A stretch of 64,000 nt of DNA, taken from the NCBI GenBank assembly GCA_016933275.1, contig JAFGBI010000225.1:94622-158621 (forward strand), written 5' to 3'. The notes under the pieces were generated by a model, which made no database searches, was not told where the DNA came from, and saw nothing but the letters and a program-made list of their open reading frames with translations. Source of the stretch: Polyangiaceae bacterium (GTDB lineage Bacteria > Myxococcota_A > Polyangia > Polyangiales > Polyangiaceae). The translations under genes and the position numbers were made by a program. Of this stretch, positions 1 through 9,672 are shown piece by piece (positions within the stretch are counted from its first letter, which is position 1; every line of letters begins with the position of its first letter).

Positions 1-676
1 CGGCTCCACCTTTCCGCATGGCTCGCCCCTCCTCCCCGTCAGTCTCGGTGCGTTCGACGAGTTCGTCCAGTGACGACGTAGACAAAGCGGGATCGCCGGC
101 GCAGAAGCGCGCGAACGACACCGAACAGGTAACGGGCAGGAGGTCACCCTTGGACGTGACCAGGGGCGTCCCCACCACCGCCTTGCGCATCGCCTCGGCC
201 TGGGTGGCGGTCTGCTCCGGAGTGACGCCCTCCACGGTCACGAGGAACATCCCCTCGCGCAGGTGGGTGACACGACCCGAAGCGCCGGCTGCGGCAACGA
301 GCCGGCTGCCGGCGAGCATGGCAACCGCTAGCGGAGAATCCGCGCGCGCAGAGGAGCCCGACACCTCGACGCGCACGACGAACACGGTGGTCGCACTCCC
401 CGCCGCAGCGCCGCCCACGACCGACTCGTGACGATGGAGACGCGCGGGGCGAAGGCTCGGCGTCGAGTAGGGAACGGCGTCGGCTCGCCCCGGGATCAAC
501 GCGTCCGCGCGCCGCGGCGGATCGGGACAGGCAGTGAATGGATGCGGCGGCTCGCCCGCCGTCGCATCGAGCGGCCGCGCCCCGTTCGGCGAGCCTGCCC
601 TGCGGCGAGCGAGCTCGCGCCAGAGAAGGACCGTCACCAGCACGGCAAGAACGATCGTTGCCCACGTCACGACCAA
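1..676 (-). CDS. Membrane-anchored protein with degenerate GGDEF domain (partial, runs off the left edge)
   Basis: This reading frame is missing from the ORF track; I found it by translating the minus strand. It is open from a TAG at 830-832 to base 1. No ATG occurs in it; the first plausible starts are TTG at 676 or GTG at 670, just before a TM segment (TIVLAVLVTVLLW). After a Pro-rich linker comes about 150 residues that follow the diguanylate cyclase fold: TVFVVRVEV in place of the first strand, SRLVAAAG then REGMF where GGDEF should be, a helix with EAMRKAVV, LPVTCSVSFARF in place of the usual SIGIA strand, and LDELVERT. The signature is lost, so it is probably not catalytic; it may bind nucleotide or act as a structural module. 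ORFs 18..431 and 144..809 are shadows of it. The start is uncertain. Confidence 0.6.
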   Translation of the reverse strand, partial: MVVTWATIVLAVLVTVLLWRELARRRAGSPNGARPLDATAGEPPHPFTACPDPPRRADALIPGRADAVPYSTPSLRPARLHRHESVVGGAAAGSATTVFVVRVEVSGSSARADSPLAVAMLAGSRLVAAAGASGRVTHLREGMFLVTVEGVTPEQTATQAEAMRKAVVGTPLVTSKGDLLPVTCSVSFARFCAGDPALSTSSLDELVERTETDGEEGRAMRKGGA

Positions 677-902
677 GGAGAGGATGGCGCTGCCGAGACG
701 GAATTGGAAGCTCGTCGCGGCCTTTCTCCCGACCGCTCCAGTTCTGGCCGGTCCCGGACGAGAGCCCGCGCTCCTCGACGAGAGCGGGTGGGGTGGCGGT
801 ATCGGCCAACCTCCGCCGGCGCCGCGGCGCTACGGCTCGGAAGGCGTACAGACGTCCGACTACCCTGGCAGGCGCAATCGGCCGACGCCCAGTCGGGGTG
901 GG

Positions 903-1318
903 TCAGCGAACGGCGCTCGCCCTCTCAGTCGAACTCGACGGTGACTCGAGGGCGTCACGCATTGGTTCGAGCGCCATCGCTTCACTGCCGCTGTTGTCGG
1001 CGACCAGGATCACATCGAGGCGGTGAGGTCCGACGAAGTGTCCGCCTCCACGCCGGTCAGCACCTCCCAGGGTCCGCCCTCCACGCTCGCTTCCACGACG
1101 GGGCTCGGATTGGCCGCTGCGAGGTCCACCGGCTCGCCGTCATCCTTCTTCGAAACGCTGACCGCCGCTCCCAGCATCGCCGCCTCGTCACCCCCGGGCT
1201 GGCTGATCCGCAGCGCGAGCGAGCCCGTGCTCGATGGTTCGGGGTCACCACCGCACCCGAGGAGAGGCAGCAGGATGGGCGTCAGCGCGAGGAATTGCGG
1301 CAGGAGGCGTGAGCTCAC
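903..1318 (-). pseudogene. Lipoprotein with truncated von Willebrand A domain, frameshifted
   Basis: The gene starts at GTG 1318 and has a lipoprotein signal peptide ending in LLPLLGCGG. About 80 residues of a small beta-rich domain follow, and the frame stops at 1010. Exactly at the stop, a second frame (1019 down to the TGA at 903) reads LDVILVADNSGSEAM, which matches the first strand and MIDAS loop (DxSxS) of a VWA domain. The two frames join naturally after DLTA with a one-base shift. Even when joined, only about 38 residues of VWA remain before a stop. This looks like a decayed or sequencing-frameshifted VWA surface lipoprotein. Nothing coding is seen between it and the GGDEF-like gene. 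Confidence 0.5.
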
Positions 1319-1477
1319 AACCTACCAAGTAGCAGCGTGTTTGGCGCCCTCCACGGCCCCGGAGAGGATTCGTCGCAGGTCCACCCGAGTTGTCGCACCA
1401 GTCGGGCCCGCGCCCGCCGAGCGAGACGGGTCGGTCCCGACCCATGGCTCGCGCCGCGAGCGCCCGGAGCGCCACGA

Positions 1478-3886
1478 TCAGGGCTTTTTCTCTGGGATCC
1501 TGGCGGCCGGAGGCAAGGCGACCACGGCAGCGGCCGGCTCTGGCTCGACGCGCGGGCGCGCGCGAACCAGGCTCGCCGTGAGACGGATCCCCCACCCTTC
1601 CTCCTGCCTGAAAGCGACGGAGCCGTGACTGTTCTCGACCGCGCGGGTGAGGGCACCGAGCCCGAGGAGGCCTGGCGGTGGCTGGCTGGGCGCGAGAAGC
1701 GTCCGCCTGACGGCGCCCGTGGGCGCGCCCAGCTGCACGTCCATGATGGTCAGCTCGATCCGATACTGACGTTCCTTGAGCGTGAGGATGGGCGCCGAGC
1801 GCTTCCCATCGGCCCCGGCCGCCTCGGTGAGGAAATCGACCAGTGCGGCAGTGAGCTCCCGGCGGTGTCCGACGACGTGCGCGAGGATACGCGGTGTCTG
1901 CAGCTTGATGCGACCCTGCGTGCGACGTGAGACGTCGTCAACGACGTCCCGGAGGAGCTGCGCGAGCGAGAAGACGACCAGCGGGTCACCACGATCGGGG
2001 AGGCGCTCGATATTGGTCGAGGAGGTCTCGATGGTCGACGCGCCAGCGGCTTCCACCAACGAGACGATGGTGCCCGGCACGTCCTGGTGCACGAAACGGC
2101 GCACCGCGACCAGGAGCGCGCTGTCCGTGGGAGGTTCTCTGTGGGAGCCGATGACGACGAAGGACACCGGCTCTTCCGGCAGCGCTTCGAGGTGGAGCGC
2201 TGCCTGACCCCCCGCCCGCGTCAGCACGTCGAGGACCTCGGCGAGGGTGAGCACGCCAGGGGGGAAGTTGCCCCCCGCACCAGGAGCTGGCGCCGTCCCC
2301 CCGACCGTGAGGTAGAGACGGCGAAACGCTTCGCTCATCAGGCGGACGTCTCCGAAGGCGTCGGCGTGGACCAATCCCACGGGCGCCGCGGCGATCACCT
2401 CGTGAGCGAGGGCAAGCCGATGGAGTGCGCCGCGCGCACCATCGACCATGCTCGTGGCCCCCTGCATGGTCGTCTCCACGTCGAGCCCACCAGGCCGCCG
2501 CCACTCGGCAGCGCGATGTCGGGCGAGGCGTCGATGCCGAATGAGGTGGGCGAGGTCGTCGGCGATGCGTTGGGTGACCTCGGGATGCTGAAGGAATGCT
2601 TGCTCTGCGCTCTGACCGATCAGGCAGAGGTATCCCTCCGGCTCGCCCTGCGCCTCGAGGGGAACGAGCACCGTGGGGACATCCTTCATCGCCACGAACC
2701 CACGGTGTACATGGGGACGCCGAGCCCCAGACTCGTCCGTGAACGGCGTCCGGCGGATGTCGCGGCGCCGTTCGCTGATGATGGCCTCGGTCAGATCCCC
2801 GTTGGGGTGAACCCGCAGCCGCCAAGCGGATGCAGGCAGCTCCGCGACGAGCACTCCCTCGGCCGGGTGTACCTGGGCGACTCGGCGGGGTAGCGAGGCC
2901 CAGAACTCGCTGTCGGCGAGCTCGGTCGTCGAGGCGGGCCCGAGCTCCGCGATCTCGTGGAGCATCCTGCGAGCAGCGGCGTCGGCGCGTCGAGCCGCGA
3001 GGAACGGCGGGAGCGCCGCGAGCGACAGGCCGCTCCCGAGCGCGAGAACCGCGGAGGGGATCCCCAGGAGATAGCCGTGACCGAGGAGCCCTGCGCCCAC
3101 GAAGCCGAGCGCCCCGCCGACGGGGACCAAGCTCCCGATCAGGCGGAAGGGTGCGCGCCAGCGAGAGCGGGCGACCAAGAGCAGGAGCGCCGCCAGCACG
3201 GTGGTACCGAGGGCGGTGAACCCCGACGCGAGGTGCCGTCGCGGGCGATCCTCGACGGCGGCAGCGACCGCCGCCGCCACCCGGTTCGCGAACGGGCCAC
3301 GCCCGACGCCGACGCTCCACATCGGCTCCTCGATGGCGACGACGGCGATCCGCTGGCGGAGCGCGCCTTCGGGCACGCGCCCGGACGTGACCTCGGACAG
3401 GGGAACGGCGGGGATGGCCTGGAAGCTCCGCGGCGCCACCCAAGGCGCCTTCTCTATCCCGAACGCGGCCAGCGTCGCCCGGTCTGCCGCCCGCGGAACC
3501 CACCCCACCACGTAGCCACCCGCCGTGGTCCGAACCGCCCCGCGAGGCAGGGCGGCGACCGGCCGTCGCCCGCCGATGCTGTCCGCTATCCGACAGAGAT
3601 CCTGCGCGGGTGGGACCACGAGCGCCCCTTTGGCGCCTCCGCGCTGAAGCGCGTCGGTGAGCCGCCCCGCGCATCCGTCTCGAATAGCGACGTCATCCAG
3701 CATCAGGAGGATGACGCTGGCCGGTGGCTCGCTGCGCCCGAGGGCCACCAAGAGCTGTCCGTTGACCAGATCATCGAGCCGCTGGAGGGGAGCGAGGACC
3801 CCGACGAGGAACACGACGGCGCACGCGATCGCTTCGAGGGGAACCACGCTCCAGAACGGGTGCTGACTCCGAGTCGGGGTCTGCAT
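1478..3886 (-). CDS. CHASE2-like membrane sensor with degenerate histidine-kinase ATPase domain
   Basis: The ORF opens at 4219, but I start it at the ATG at 3886 (MQTPTRSQ), which puts one TM near residues 14-35 as in CHASE2 sensors and clears the divergent promoter region (802 residues). A periplasmic CHASE2-like domain follows (about 36-225, with VPLSEVTSGRVPEGALRQRIAVV typical of its end) and then three TM helices (about 230-310). The cytoplasmic part has a GAF-like region (PTVLVPLEAQGEPEGYLCLIG), a helical/PAS-like stretch, and a C-terminal module resembling HATPase_c (HRRELTAALVDFL as N-box; LGLGALTRAVENSHG as the G2/C-terminal part). I see no phospho-accepting H-box, so kinase activity is doubtful. 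It is divergent from the PgsC-like operon, which it may sense or regulate; that is inference. Confidence 0.7.
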   Translation of the reverse strand: MQTPTRSQHPFWSVVPLEAIACAVVFLVGVLAPLQRLDDLVNGQLLVALGRSEPPASVILLMLDDVAIRDGCAGRLTDALQRGGAKGALVVPPAQDLCRIADSIGGRRPVAALPRGAVRTTAGGYVVGWVPRAADRATLAAFGIEKAPWVAPRSFQAIPAVPLSEVTSGRVPEGALRQRIAVVAIEEPMWSVGVGRGPFANRVAAAVAAAVEDRPRRHLASGFTALGTTVLAALLLLVARSRWRAPFRLIGSLVPVGGALGFVGAGLLGHGYLLGIPSAVLALGSGLSLAALPPFLAARRADAAARRMLHEIAELGPASTTELADSEFWASLPRRVAQVHPAEGVLVAELPASAWRLRVHPNGDLTEAIISERRRDIRRTPFTDESGARRPHVHRGFVAMKDVPTVLVPLEAQGEPEGYLCLIGQSAEQAFLQHPEVTQRIADDLAHLIRHRRLARHRAAEWRRPGGLDVETTMQGATSMVDGARGALHRLALAHEVIAAAPVGLVHADAFGDVRLMSEAFRRLYLTVGGTAPAPGAGGNFPPGVLTLAEVLDVLTRAGGQAALHLEALPEEPVSFVVIGSHREPPTDSALLVAVRRFVHQDVPGTIVSLVEAAGASTIETSSTNIERLPDRGDPLVVFSLAQLLRDVVDDVSRRTQGRIKLQTPRILAHVVGHRRELTAALVDFLTEAAGADGKRSAPILTLKERQYRIELTIMDVQLGAPTGAVRRTLLAPSQPPPGLLGLGALTRAVENSHGSVAFRQEEGWGIRLTASLVRARPRVEPEPAAAVVALPPAARIPEKKP

Positions 3887-4058
3887 CGGGCGCGGGCGCA
3901 GATACCGGCGCGGCACGCGATGCTTGCGGGGCGAGAGGCCGAACAAGATGACCCAACCCTGGCGCTGCGAGCACTTATCGAAGCGATCGTGCCGAGCAGA
4001 ACCAAAGGATGATACTACCCGAGCGCTGGCTAGGCGGCCAACCAGGAGTCGCGTAGCC
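3887..4058. promoter_or_regulatory. Divergent intergenic region between CHASE2 sensor and pgs-like operon
   Basis: The 172 bases separate two divergently transcribed genes, so promoters for both must lie here or just inside. The most A/T-rich patch is around 4003-4016 (aaccaaaggatgatac). A Shine-Dalgarno AGGAG at 4044-4048 lies 10 bases before the TTG start chosen for the PgsC-like gene. No convincing -35/-10 pair or operator palindrome was found by eye. Confidence 0.4.
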
Positions 4059-7000
4059 TTGTCGGCGGTGCTGACGACTGGCTTGCTGGAACTCGGGACC
4101 GCGGCTCTCGCGCCGTTCGACCTCGGGGGGTTCGTGATCCAGGCCCTGCCCTCGAACGGGCTCGACCGGAGCCTGCACGCCCCCGTACTGATCGGGCTCG
4201 TCTTCCTCACCTTCTTCAAGGAGACCTACGGCTGGACCTACGCTGGCATCGTGGTGCCCGGGTACCTCGCCACGGTCTTCGTCGTGGCTCCCATCACGGG
4301 GATCCTCGTCTGCGTTGAGTCGGTGGTGGCCTACCTCCTCGCCGCCCTCGCCGGGCGCTGGATCCCGACGACCGGCGCCTGGTCGAGCTTCTTCGGGCGG
4401 GAGCGTTTCCTCCTCATCATCATCTGCGCCGTGCTCGTCCGCCTCGCCATGGAGGCGTCCTTCATCCCGCGATTGGTCGACGCGATGGAGCTGCCCCACT
4501 CACGGGAGCTCTACAGCATCGGTCTGGTGCTGATCCCCTTGGTCGCGAACAGCTTCTGGAACGCGGGGCTCATCTCGGCTCTCCCGCGCGTCGCGATCTC
4601 GACGGCGCTCACCGGGGCGACGGTGGTCTTCGTCCTGATGCCGTTCACCAACTTCACGGTCTCGCGGTTCCAGGTAGCCAACGAGAGTGTCTCGCTCCTG
4701 TTCCTCGAGACGCCGCACGCCTATGTCATCCTGATCCTCGGTTCGATCATCGCAGCTCGCGACAACGTCAACTACGGCTGGGACTACAACGGGATCCTCG
4801 TTCCCGCGCTGCTCGCGGTCGCGTGCTACCAACCGACCAAGCTCGTCACGACGGTGATCGAGGCGCTGATCGTGCTGTGGCTGTCCGAGTTCATCACCAA
4901 GCACGGCCCCTTGTCGCGAGTGCTGATGGTCGGGTCACGCCGCATGCTGCTCGCCTACTCCGTCGGCTTCGTCGTCAAGTGGGTGCTGGGACAAATCGCC
5001 CTCGTCGTCGCCCCTGACGTCGAGATGATCGACTACTTCGGCTTCGGGTACCTGCTGCCGACCCTCCTCGCCGTCAAGATGTGGAACTCGGACCGCATCG
5101 GCGCGACATTGATGCCGACGATCCAGGTAGCAGTCACCGCCTTTCTCGCGGGAAATATCCTGGCCTTCGGCCTGCGAACCATCTTCCCCCAGCAGACGTC
5201 GACCGAGTGGCGCAGCAACCCGAGCACCGCGACCCACGAAGTCTCTCTCGAACTGATGCTGGGAGACAGCGCACCTGCCCCGACGCCCGTGCGAGCCGCC
5301 TGGGGCAAGGTCACGCCAGGCCAACAGGCGCTCGCCATCCTTGAGGAGCTCGTGGGAGCGGAGGAGCCCAAGACGCAGCTGGCCGCCGAATGGAGCCCGG
5401 GGATCGCCCTCACGCGCCGCGACTCGGGTTGGTGGACGTTGGTGCCGCGCTCGACCGATCCGGACGCGGACGAGATCGCGCCACGCATCGCGTTCCGTTT
5501 GCCGGTGGGCAGAACCGCACCTTGGCTCGTGGTCGTCGATGCGGACAGGGTTGCGGCGCCCGCGATCGTCGTCGCCACCGAAGTCGCAGAACGAACGCGC
5601 GCACGTGCAGTCGTGGTCCGGTCGCGTCTGTCTTCGGTGAAGAGCCATGACGATGCCTTCCTCGCCGCCGCCGCGCCGCTGCTCGGGGTCGCGCACATCC
5701 TCCAGCTCACCTCGGGCGGCACGACGCCGAGCCTGGAGCTGTCCGGGAATCTCCCCGCCGGCCTCGATCTCGCCTGGGTCAGTGAGCTGCTCGGACACGA
5801 GGTGAGCCTCTCCTGGCGCGCGTCGGCGAACACCGACAGCCCCCTGGCCGAGGCGTTGGTCTTGCGCGTGCCCGACGGCATGTCCACTGCCGCGGCGGCC
5901 AAGATATGGGGCACGCCTCCCCTCGACGACTGGGAAGGGTCGCTCGCGGGTGCGCTCGGGGAGCGGATCGAGGCGCTCACCACCGTGGCGCCCGGCGCAT
6001 TTCGCCGGCCGACCGTCGAGGAGCTGCGCGTCTACGGCAAGGGCCTGCTCCCGCTCGTCCTTGAAGGGAGGGAGCCGACGCCATGGGCACGAGCGCTCGC
6101 CCTCCACCTCGGGTTCTCGTTCGCTCGCGTGGATGACGACGCAGGCTGGGTCCTCTACGAGCCGCCGAGCGCGGAGCGGCGTGGCGCGGCCACGGTCGCC
6201 GTGCAGGCAGCGGCCCGCGCGAAGGCCCGCGCCTCCGGCGGTCGTGTCCTCATCGAGATCGCAGCACCCCGCTGGGAATCCGGGGTGGTGGACGCCGGAT
6301 TCGCGCTGGCACGCGCGGTCCGTGCCGACGGCTTGCTCATCCACGGCGCGTTGCCGACGGCGGGGCCGAACCGGGTCGCGGACGTGCGCCATGCCAACGG
6401 CGCCCAATCGTATTTCCAGCTCGCTCACGAGATCTGGCTGCAGGGTGGAAACCACACGGCGGTCGTCTACGGGATCGCGCCAGGTCGCCAGGTGAGCGCC
6501 GACGTCGTCGTCGCCTTCGATCGCCCTCTCCCGTCAGCGACGGTAGGACCGGACTGGAGTCGCCGGGTCATCGACCCCCTGGTCGCTTCCGGACTCACCG
6601 TCAAGGCCGTCGACCGCAGCCTCGAGCTCGAACCGTTCATGGCCGCGACGGACCCTACCATGGGGTACTCGCGTCGGTTCGCGCCGGATCAGTCCCTCGT
6701 CGTGTGGCTGACGGAGCGAACCCGCGAGGAGCTCCTGGCGGGGCTGGACGATCGGATCGCGAGCGAGCGGCTCGAGCGGCTCGGGCGCACGTTCGCCACC
6801 GCCTCCGTCGCGGGGCGCGCCCTCGAGCTCGCGCGCTGTCTGCCGCAAGCCGTGCGGCCCGCGGCAGACTGTCCGAGATTGCCGAGCACATGCCAGAGCT
6901 CCCTTCTGGTGGACGGGCTCGTGGCCCATGCAGAGAACAACAACCCATTTGCCCTGCGCGCGGCCCTCGCCGGTCCCCACGGTTGCCACGTGGAGACGCT

Positions 7001-7178
7001 CCGTGACGTGGTGTCGGAGCGCGCCTGGGTGCTCGTGGCCGGAGGCGATCGAGTCGAGCTCGTACCCCTGCGCCATGGCGCCATCGCCGCGCCCACGCGC
7101 ACGGTGACTTCGCGACCAGAGGTGGAGGCAGCGATGGCGCTCGCCTTGCGCCGGATCCGGGTCGGGGTCGCGCCATGA
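4059..7178 (+). CDS. pgsC: PgsC/CapC-like poly-gamma-glutamate synthase membrane subunit, tandemly duplicated and fused to a large soluble region
   Basis: PgsC/CapC is the small (about 150 residue) membrane partner of the poly-gamma-glutamate ligase PgsB. Here the family signature appears twice: YGWTYAGIVVPGYLA near residue 60 and YGWDYNGILVPALLA near residue 240, each followed by TM helices, giving about 12 TM segments in the first 430 residues. The remaining 600 residues are soluble, unrecognised, and may contain two related alpha/beta modules. Start: TTG 4059, with AGGAG 10 bases upstream and in frame; the ORF track start at 3924 lies in the divergent promoter region. At 1039 residues it is about seven times the usual length. 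It is the first gene of the operon and overlaps the next by ATGA. The family call is firm; the polymer made is not known from sequence. Confidence 0.8.
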   Translation: MSAVLTTGLLELGTAALAPFDLGGFVIQALPSNGLDRSLHAPVLIGLVFLTFFKETYGWTYAGIVVPGYLATVFVVAPITGILVCVESVVAYLLAALAGRWIPTTGAWSSFFGRERFLLIIICAVLVRLAMEASFIPRLVDAMELPHSRELYSIGLVLIPLVANSFWNAGLISALPRVAISTALTGATVVFVLMPFTNFTVSRFQVANESVSLLFLETPHAYVILILGSIIAARDNVNYGWDYNGILVPALLAVACYQPTKLVTTVIEALIVLWLSEFITKHGPLSRVLMVGSRRMLLAYSVGFVVKWVLGQIALVVAPDVEMIDYFGFGYLLPTLLAVKMWNSDRIGATLMPTIQVAVTAFLAGNILAFGLRTIFPQQTSTEWRSNPSTATHEVSLELMLGDSAPAPTPVRAAWGKVTPGQQALAILEELVGAEEPKTQLAAEWSPGIALTRRDSGWWTLVPRSTDPDADEIAPRIAFRLPVGRTAPWLVVVDADRVAAPAIVVATEVAERTRARAVVVRSRLSSVKSHDDAFLAAAAPLLGVAHILQLTSGGTTPSLELSGNLPAGLDLAWVSELLGHEVSLSWRASANTDSPLAEALVLRVPDGMSTAAAAKIWGTPPLDDWEGSLAGALGERIEALTTVAPGAFRRPTVEELRVYGKGLLPLVLEGREPTPWARALALHLGFSFARVDDDAGWVLYEPPSAERRGAATVAVQAAARAKARASGGRVLIEIAAPRWESGVVDAGFALARAVRADGLLIHGALPTAGPNRVADVRHANGAQSYFQLAHEIWLQGGNHTAVVYGIAPGRQVSADVVVAFDRPLPSATVGPDWSRRVIDPLVASGLTVKAVDRSLELEPFMAATDPTMGYSRRFAPDQSLVVWLTERTREELLAGLDDRIASERLERLGRTFATASVAGRALELARCLPQAVRPAADCPRLPSTCQSSLLVDGLVAHAENNNPFALRAALAGPHGCHVETLRDVVSERAWVLVAGGDRVELVPLRHGAIAAPTRTVTSRPEVEAAMALALRRIRVGVAP

Positions 7179-9586
7179 CCCGCTGGCTCATCGTGGCCTT
7201 TCTGCTCGGCATGGTCGGGCTGGCCCTCGTGGGGATTCGATCCAGCAGCACTGGCAAGGGGCCGAGCGACGAGATCCTGAGCTACGAGCTGTCCGGCGGG
7301 CGGGGCGTAGCGGTAGGAGTCCCCGCGGGGATCCCGCGGGTGTTCCTCACCTCCTGGCTCGTGATCGCACCGGAGACCGCACACGACCCGACCCACCAAT
7401 ACTCCTACGGCATCGACATCGAGCTGATCGGCATCGACGGCGCGCTGGTGTCGCACGAGCGTGAGGATGTGGTGAGTCGGGTGAGCGGCGAGCCGGATTC
7501 ACCCATCGAGCTCGGTCGTTTCAGCGCCCGTCTCGTCGATTCCCCTGAGTGGGTGACCGACTCACGCTCGCGCACCGTCGAATTGAGCGCGCTCGCCGGC
7601 AAGCGAGGCTCGGTTCGCGTCCGTGCGACTGGTGACCGTCCGGTGCTCGTCCGCCTCGTCTACGCGGAGCCGCGATCGAGCCTCGCACGGAGGTTGCGGG
7701 AACGGACTCTGAACGCCCGAGAGCGCGCCCGCCGGGTGGATGGACGATCCGCGCTGGGTTTCGGTGATCTCACTGCGGACGCGCACGACCGCGCGCTGGG
7801 CGCCTGGGGACGCCGCCTCACGGCACGAGGCCGCGCGGGAACCGATTTCGTGAGTCGACGCCTCCTCGTCGGGGACTTCCGGGCCGACACCAACGATCCA
7901 CACGTGCCCGACCCGGTGGTCATCGGACCGGAGCGGCTCGCCGTCTTCAACGCGAACGGCCCCCTCACCCTGCGCGTCGAGGCGCCTCCCCGCACCCAGA
8001 TCATCGCCGTCGAGGGTACCGCCGAGCCGACTACCCAAGTGGTGGGCGACAGCGGGCTCGTGGACCTCACGCTCCTTGGTGCGGGCCCGCGCGCGGTGCG
8101 GATCAGCGCTGCCCCCCCGGTTGCCGCTCGCTTCGAGGCGAGCCTCGCGGACGCGGCGCGGCTCCTGGGGGTAGTGCCGAAGCGCCCCCGCGGCACCCTG
8201 CTCGAGGTTTCCCCGGCCGTGCTGCGACACCGCTACTTCGCGTTGGATCCGACGGGCCCGGTCCTGCTAGACGTGTTTCCGGGGCAGGACCGGGTGGGGT
8301 TGACCGTTCGGGGAGTGGCAGAAGGCGGGGGCCGGGATCCCCTGCCCGTGGAGCTGACGGTGAAGTGGATCGGAACGGGACCGATGCCCATCGAGGCCGT
8401 GGAGCGAACGAACCTCGATCGGTCCGTCATCGAGCGAATCGGCGAAACCGCGGTGAGCGAGCCGCTCATGGCCCTCTTGCGCGTCCCGAAGGGCGCGGCA
8501 CGCCTGGAGATCACCGGCTCGGCGGCGACCCTCGCGAGCTTCTGGACGCGGGAACCGGACGTGGCAGATCCGCTCCCCTTGCCCGGATACGACGTGGAGC
8601 TCGGACCCGAGCTCACGTTTCGCTACGCGCCGCGACAACCGCGCACCTGGGCCACGCTCCTCCCGGCCAACACGGGGGCGCTGGCGCGCGCGGGACGGGA
8701 GGTGCGAGTCGAGGTGTACCCGCGGATCGATCCCTTGCGGAGTCGTGCGGGGGCGTTGGCCTTCGATCGCCCGCTCCAGCCCCGCGGGGACCCGCTCTCC
8801 CGACGTCTGCTCACCCCGATCTGGTTTGGCGCGGGAGCTCCATTCGAGTCGCACTACCTGACGCCCCTCTACGAGAAGCCCACTCGGGTCACGGTCCCCG
8901 AGCGAGGGCTCAGGGCTGGCCGCCTGGCGATACTGTACCGAACCGAGGCGGAGCGGCTGGGCGAGGAGCTCACCCTGCTGGCGGGAGGCGAGGTGGTGGC
9001 GAAGCGCGAGATCCTGTCTCGAAATGGGGAGCTCCAGGTGCTCCTCACCCCGGGCAGCCGGGAGCTCCAGCTGGTGGGGCTCGGCGAGGGTGGGTTTGGC
9101 CTGGTCGATGCGCCGCCAACGAGCGGGGGCGAGGTATTCCGCTCCCAGCGGGTCGTAGCCCTCATGCCGGGCAGCGAGGTATCCTTCGGCTTCGACTGGC
9201 GCGCAGGAGAGCTCGGGAGCCTGCGGCTATTCTTCGTGAGCGAGGGCGGCCCGGCGCCGTATCGAGTGGGGTTCATGATCGACCGGGGCGACGTAGGGCG
9301 GGCGGAGAGCAGGCTCCTCCGCCGGATCACGGAGCTCGAGGGAACCATCGGGGGCCGCACGGGGACGAGGGGCCGCGGCTTGCTCTGGGAGGCCGGCAGC
9401 CGACCGGGTGAGGGTCGCTGGTCCGATGCCGTGGGATCGGCGCGGATCGCCATTGGCGACGATCTCGGCCCCGGCCGACACGAGCTCGTCCTCCGCGGGC
9501 TTCCGGTTCAGGGAGCCGCTCCGCTCTGGGTGCGTGGCGTGGTCGTCGGTGCGTTCGAGAGCCCCGCGGAGGAGGCGGGGCCGTGA
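7175..9586 (+). CDS. Membrane-anchored periplasmic protein of the pgs-like operon, function unknown
   Basis: The ATG overlaps the stop of the PgsC-like gene (ATGA). Residues 1-22 form one uncleaved TM anchor (WLIVAFLLGMVGLALVGI); the remaining 780 residues should be periplasmic. They are rich in short beta strands with recurring patterns (PLTLRVEAPPRTQIIAVEG, RPVLVRLVYAEPR), suggesting several Ig-like or jelly-roll sandwich domains such as those in polysaccharide co-polymerase or periplasmic chaperone proteins. I recognise no catalytic motif. Being second of five coupled genes, between a membrane synthase subunit and secreted proteins, it is a good candidate for the periplasmic scaffold guiding the polymer. 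The role is inferred only from context. Confidence 0.7.
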   Translation: MTRWLIVAFLLGMVGLALVGIRSSSTGKGPSDEILSYELSGGRGVAVGVPAGIPRVFLTSWLVIAPETAHDPTHQYSYGIDIELIGIDGALVSHEREDVVSRVSGEPDSPIELGRFSARLVDSPEWVTDSRSRTVELSALAGKRGSVRVRATGDRPVLVRLVYAEPRSSLARRLRERTLNARERARRVDGRSALGFGDLTADAHDRALGAWGRRLTARGRAGTDFVSRRLLVGDFRADTNDPHVPDPVVIGPERLAVFNANGPLTLRVEAPPRTQIIAVEGTAEPTTQVVGDSGLVDLTLLGAGPRAVRISAAPPVAARFEASLADAARLLGVVPKRPRGTLLEVSPAVLRHRYFALDPTGPVLLDVFPGQDRVGLTVRGVAEGGGRDPLPVELTVKWIGTGPMPIEAVERTNLDRSVIERIGETAVSEPLMALLRVPKGAARLEITGSAATLASFWTREPDVADPLPLPGYDVELGPELTFRYAPRQPRTWATLLPANTGALARAGREVRVEVYPRIDPLRSRAGALAFDRPLQPRGDPLSRRLLTPIWFGAGAPFESHYLTPLYEKPTRVTVPERGLRAGRLAILYRTEAERLGEELTLLAGGEVVAKREILSRNGELQVLLTPGSRELQLVGLGEGGFGLVDAPPTSGGEVFRSQRVVALMPGSEVSFGFDWRAGELGSLRLFFVSEGGPAPYRVGFMIDRGDVGRAESRLLRRITELEGTIGGRTGTRGRGLLWEAGSRPGEGRWSDAVGSARIAIGDDLGPGRHELVLRGLPVQGAAPLWVRGVVVGAFESPAEEAGP

Positions 9587-9672
9587 CCCAACGGCGGCGT
9601 CGCTTGGTCCCGACCGAGGGCCGATCGGCTCGCCGGCGGCGACGGTGTCCTCCGAGGCGAAGGGGCGTCCCG

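Noticed and set aside
1986-3674. 562-residue minus-strand ORF
   Set aside because: Another frame of the CHASE2 sensor gene; Arg/Pro/Gly-rich without recognisable features.
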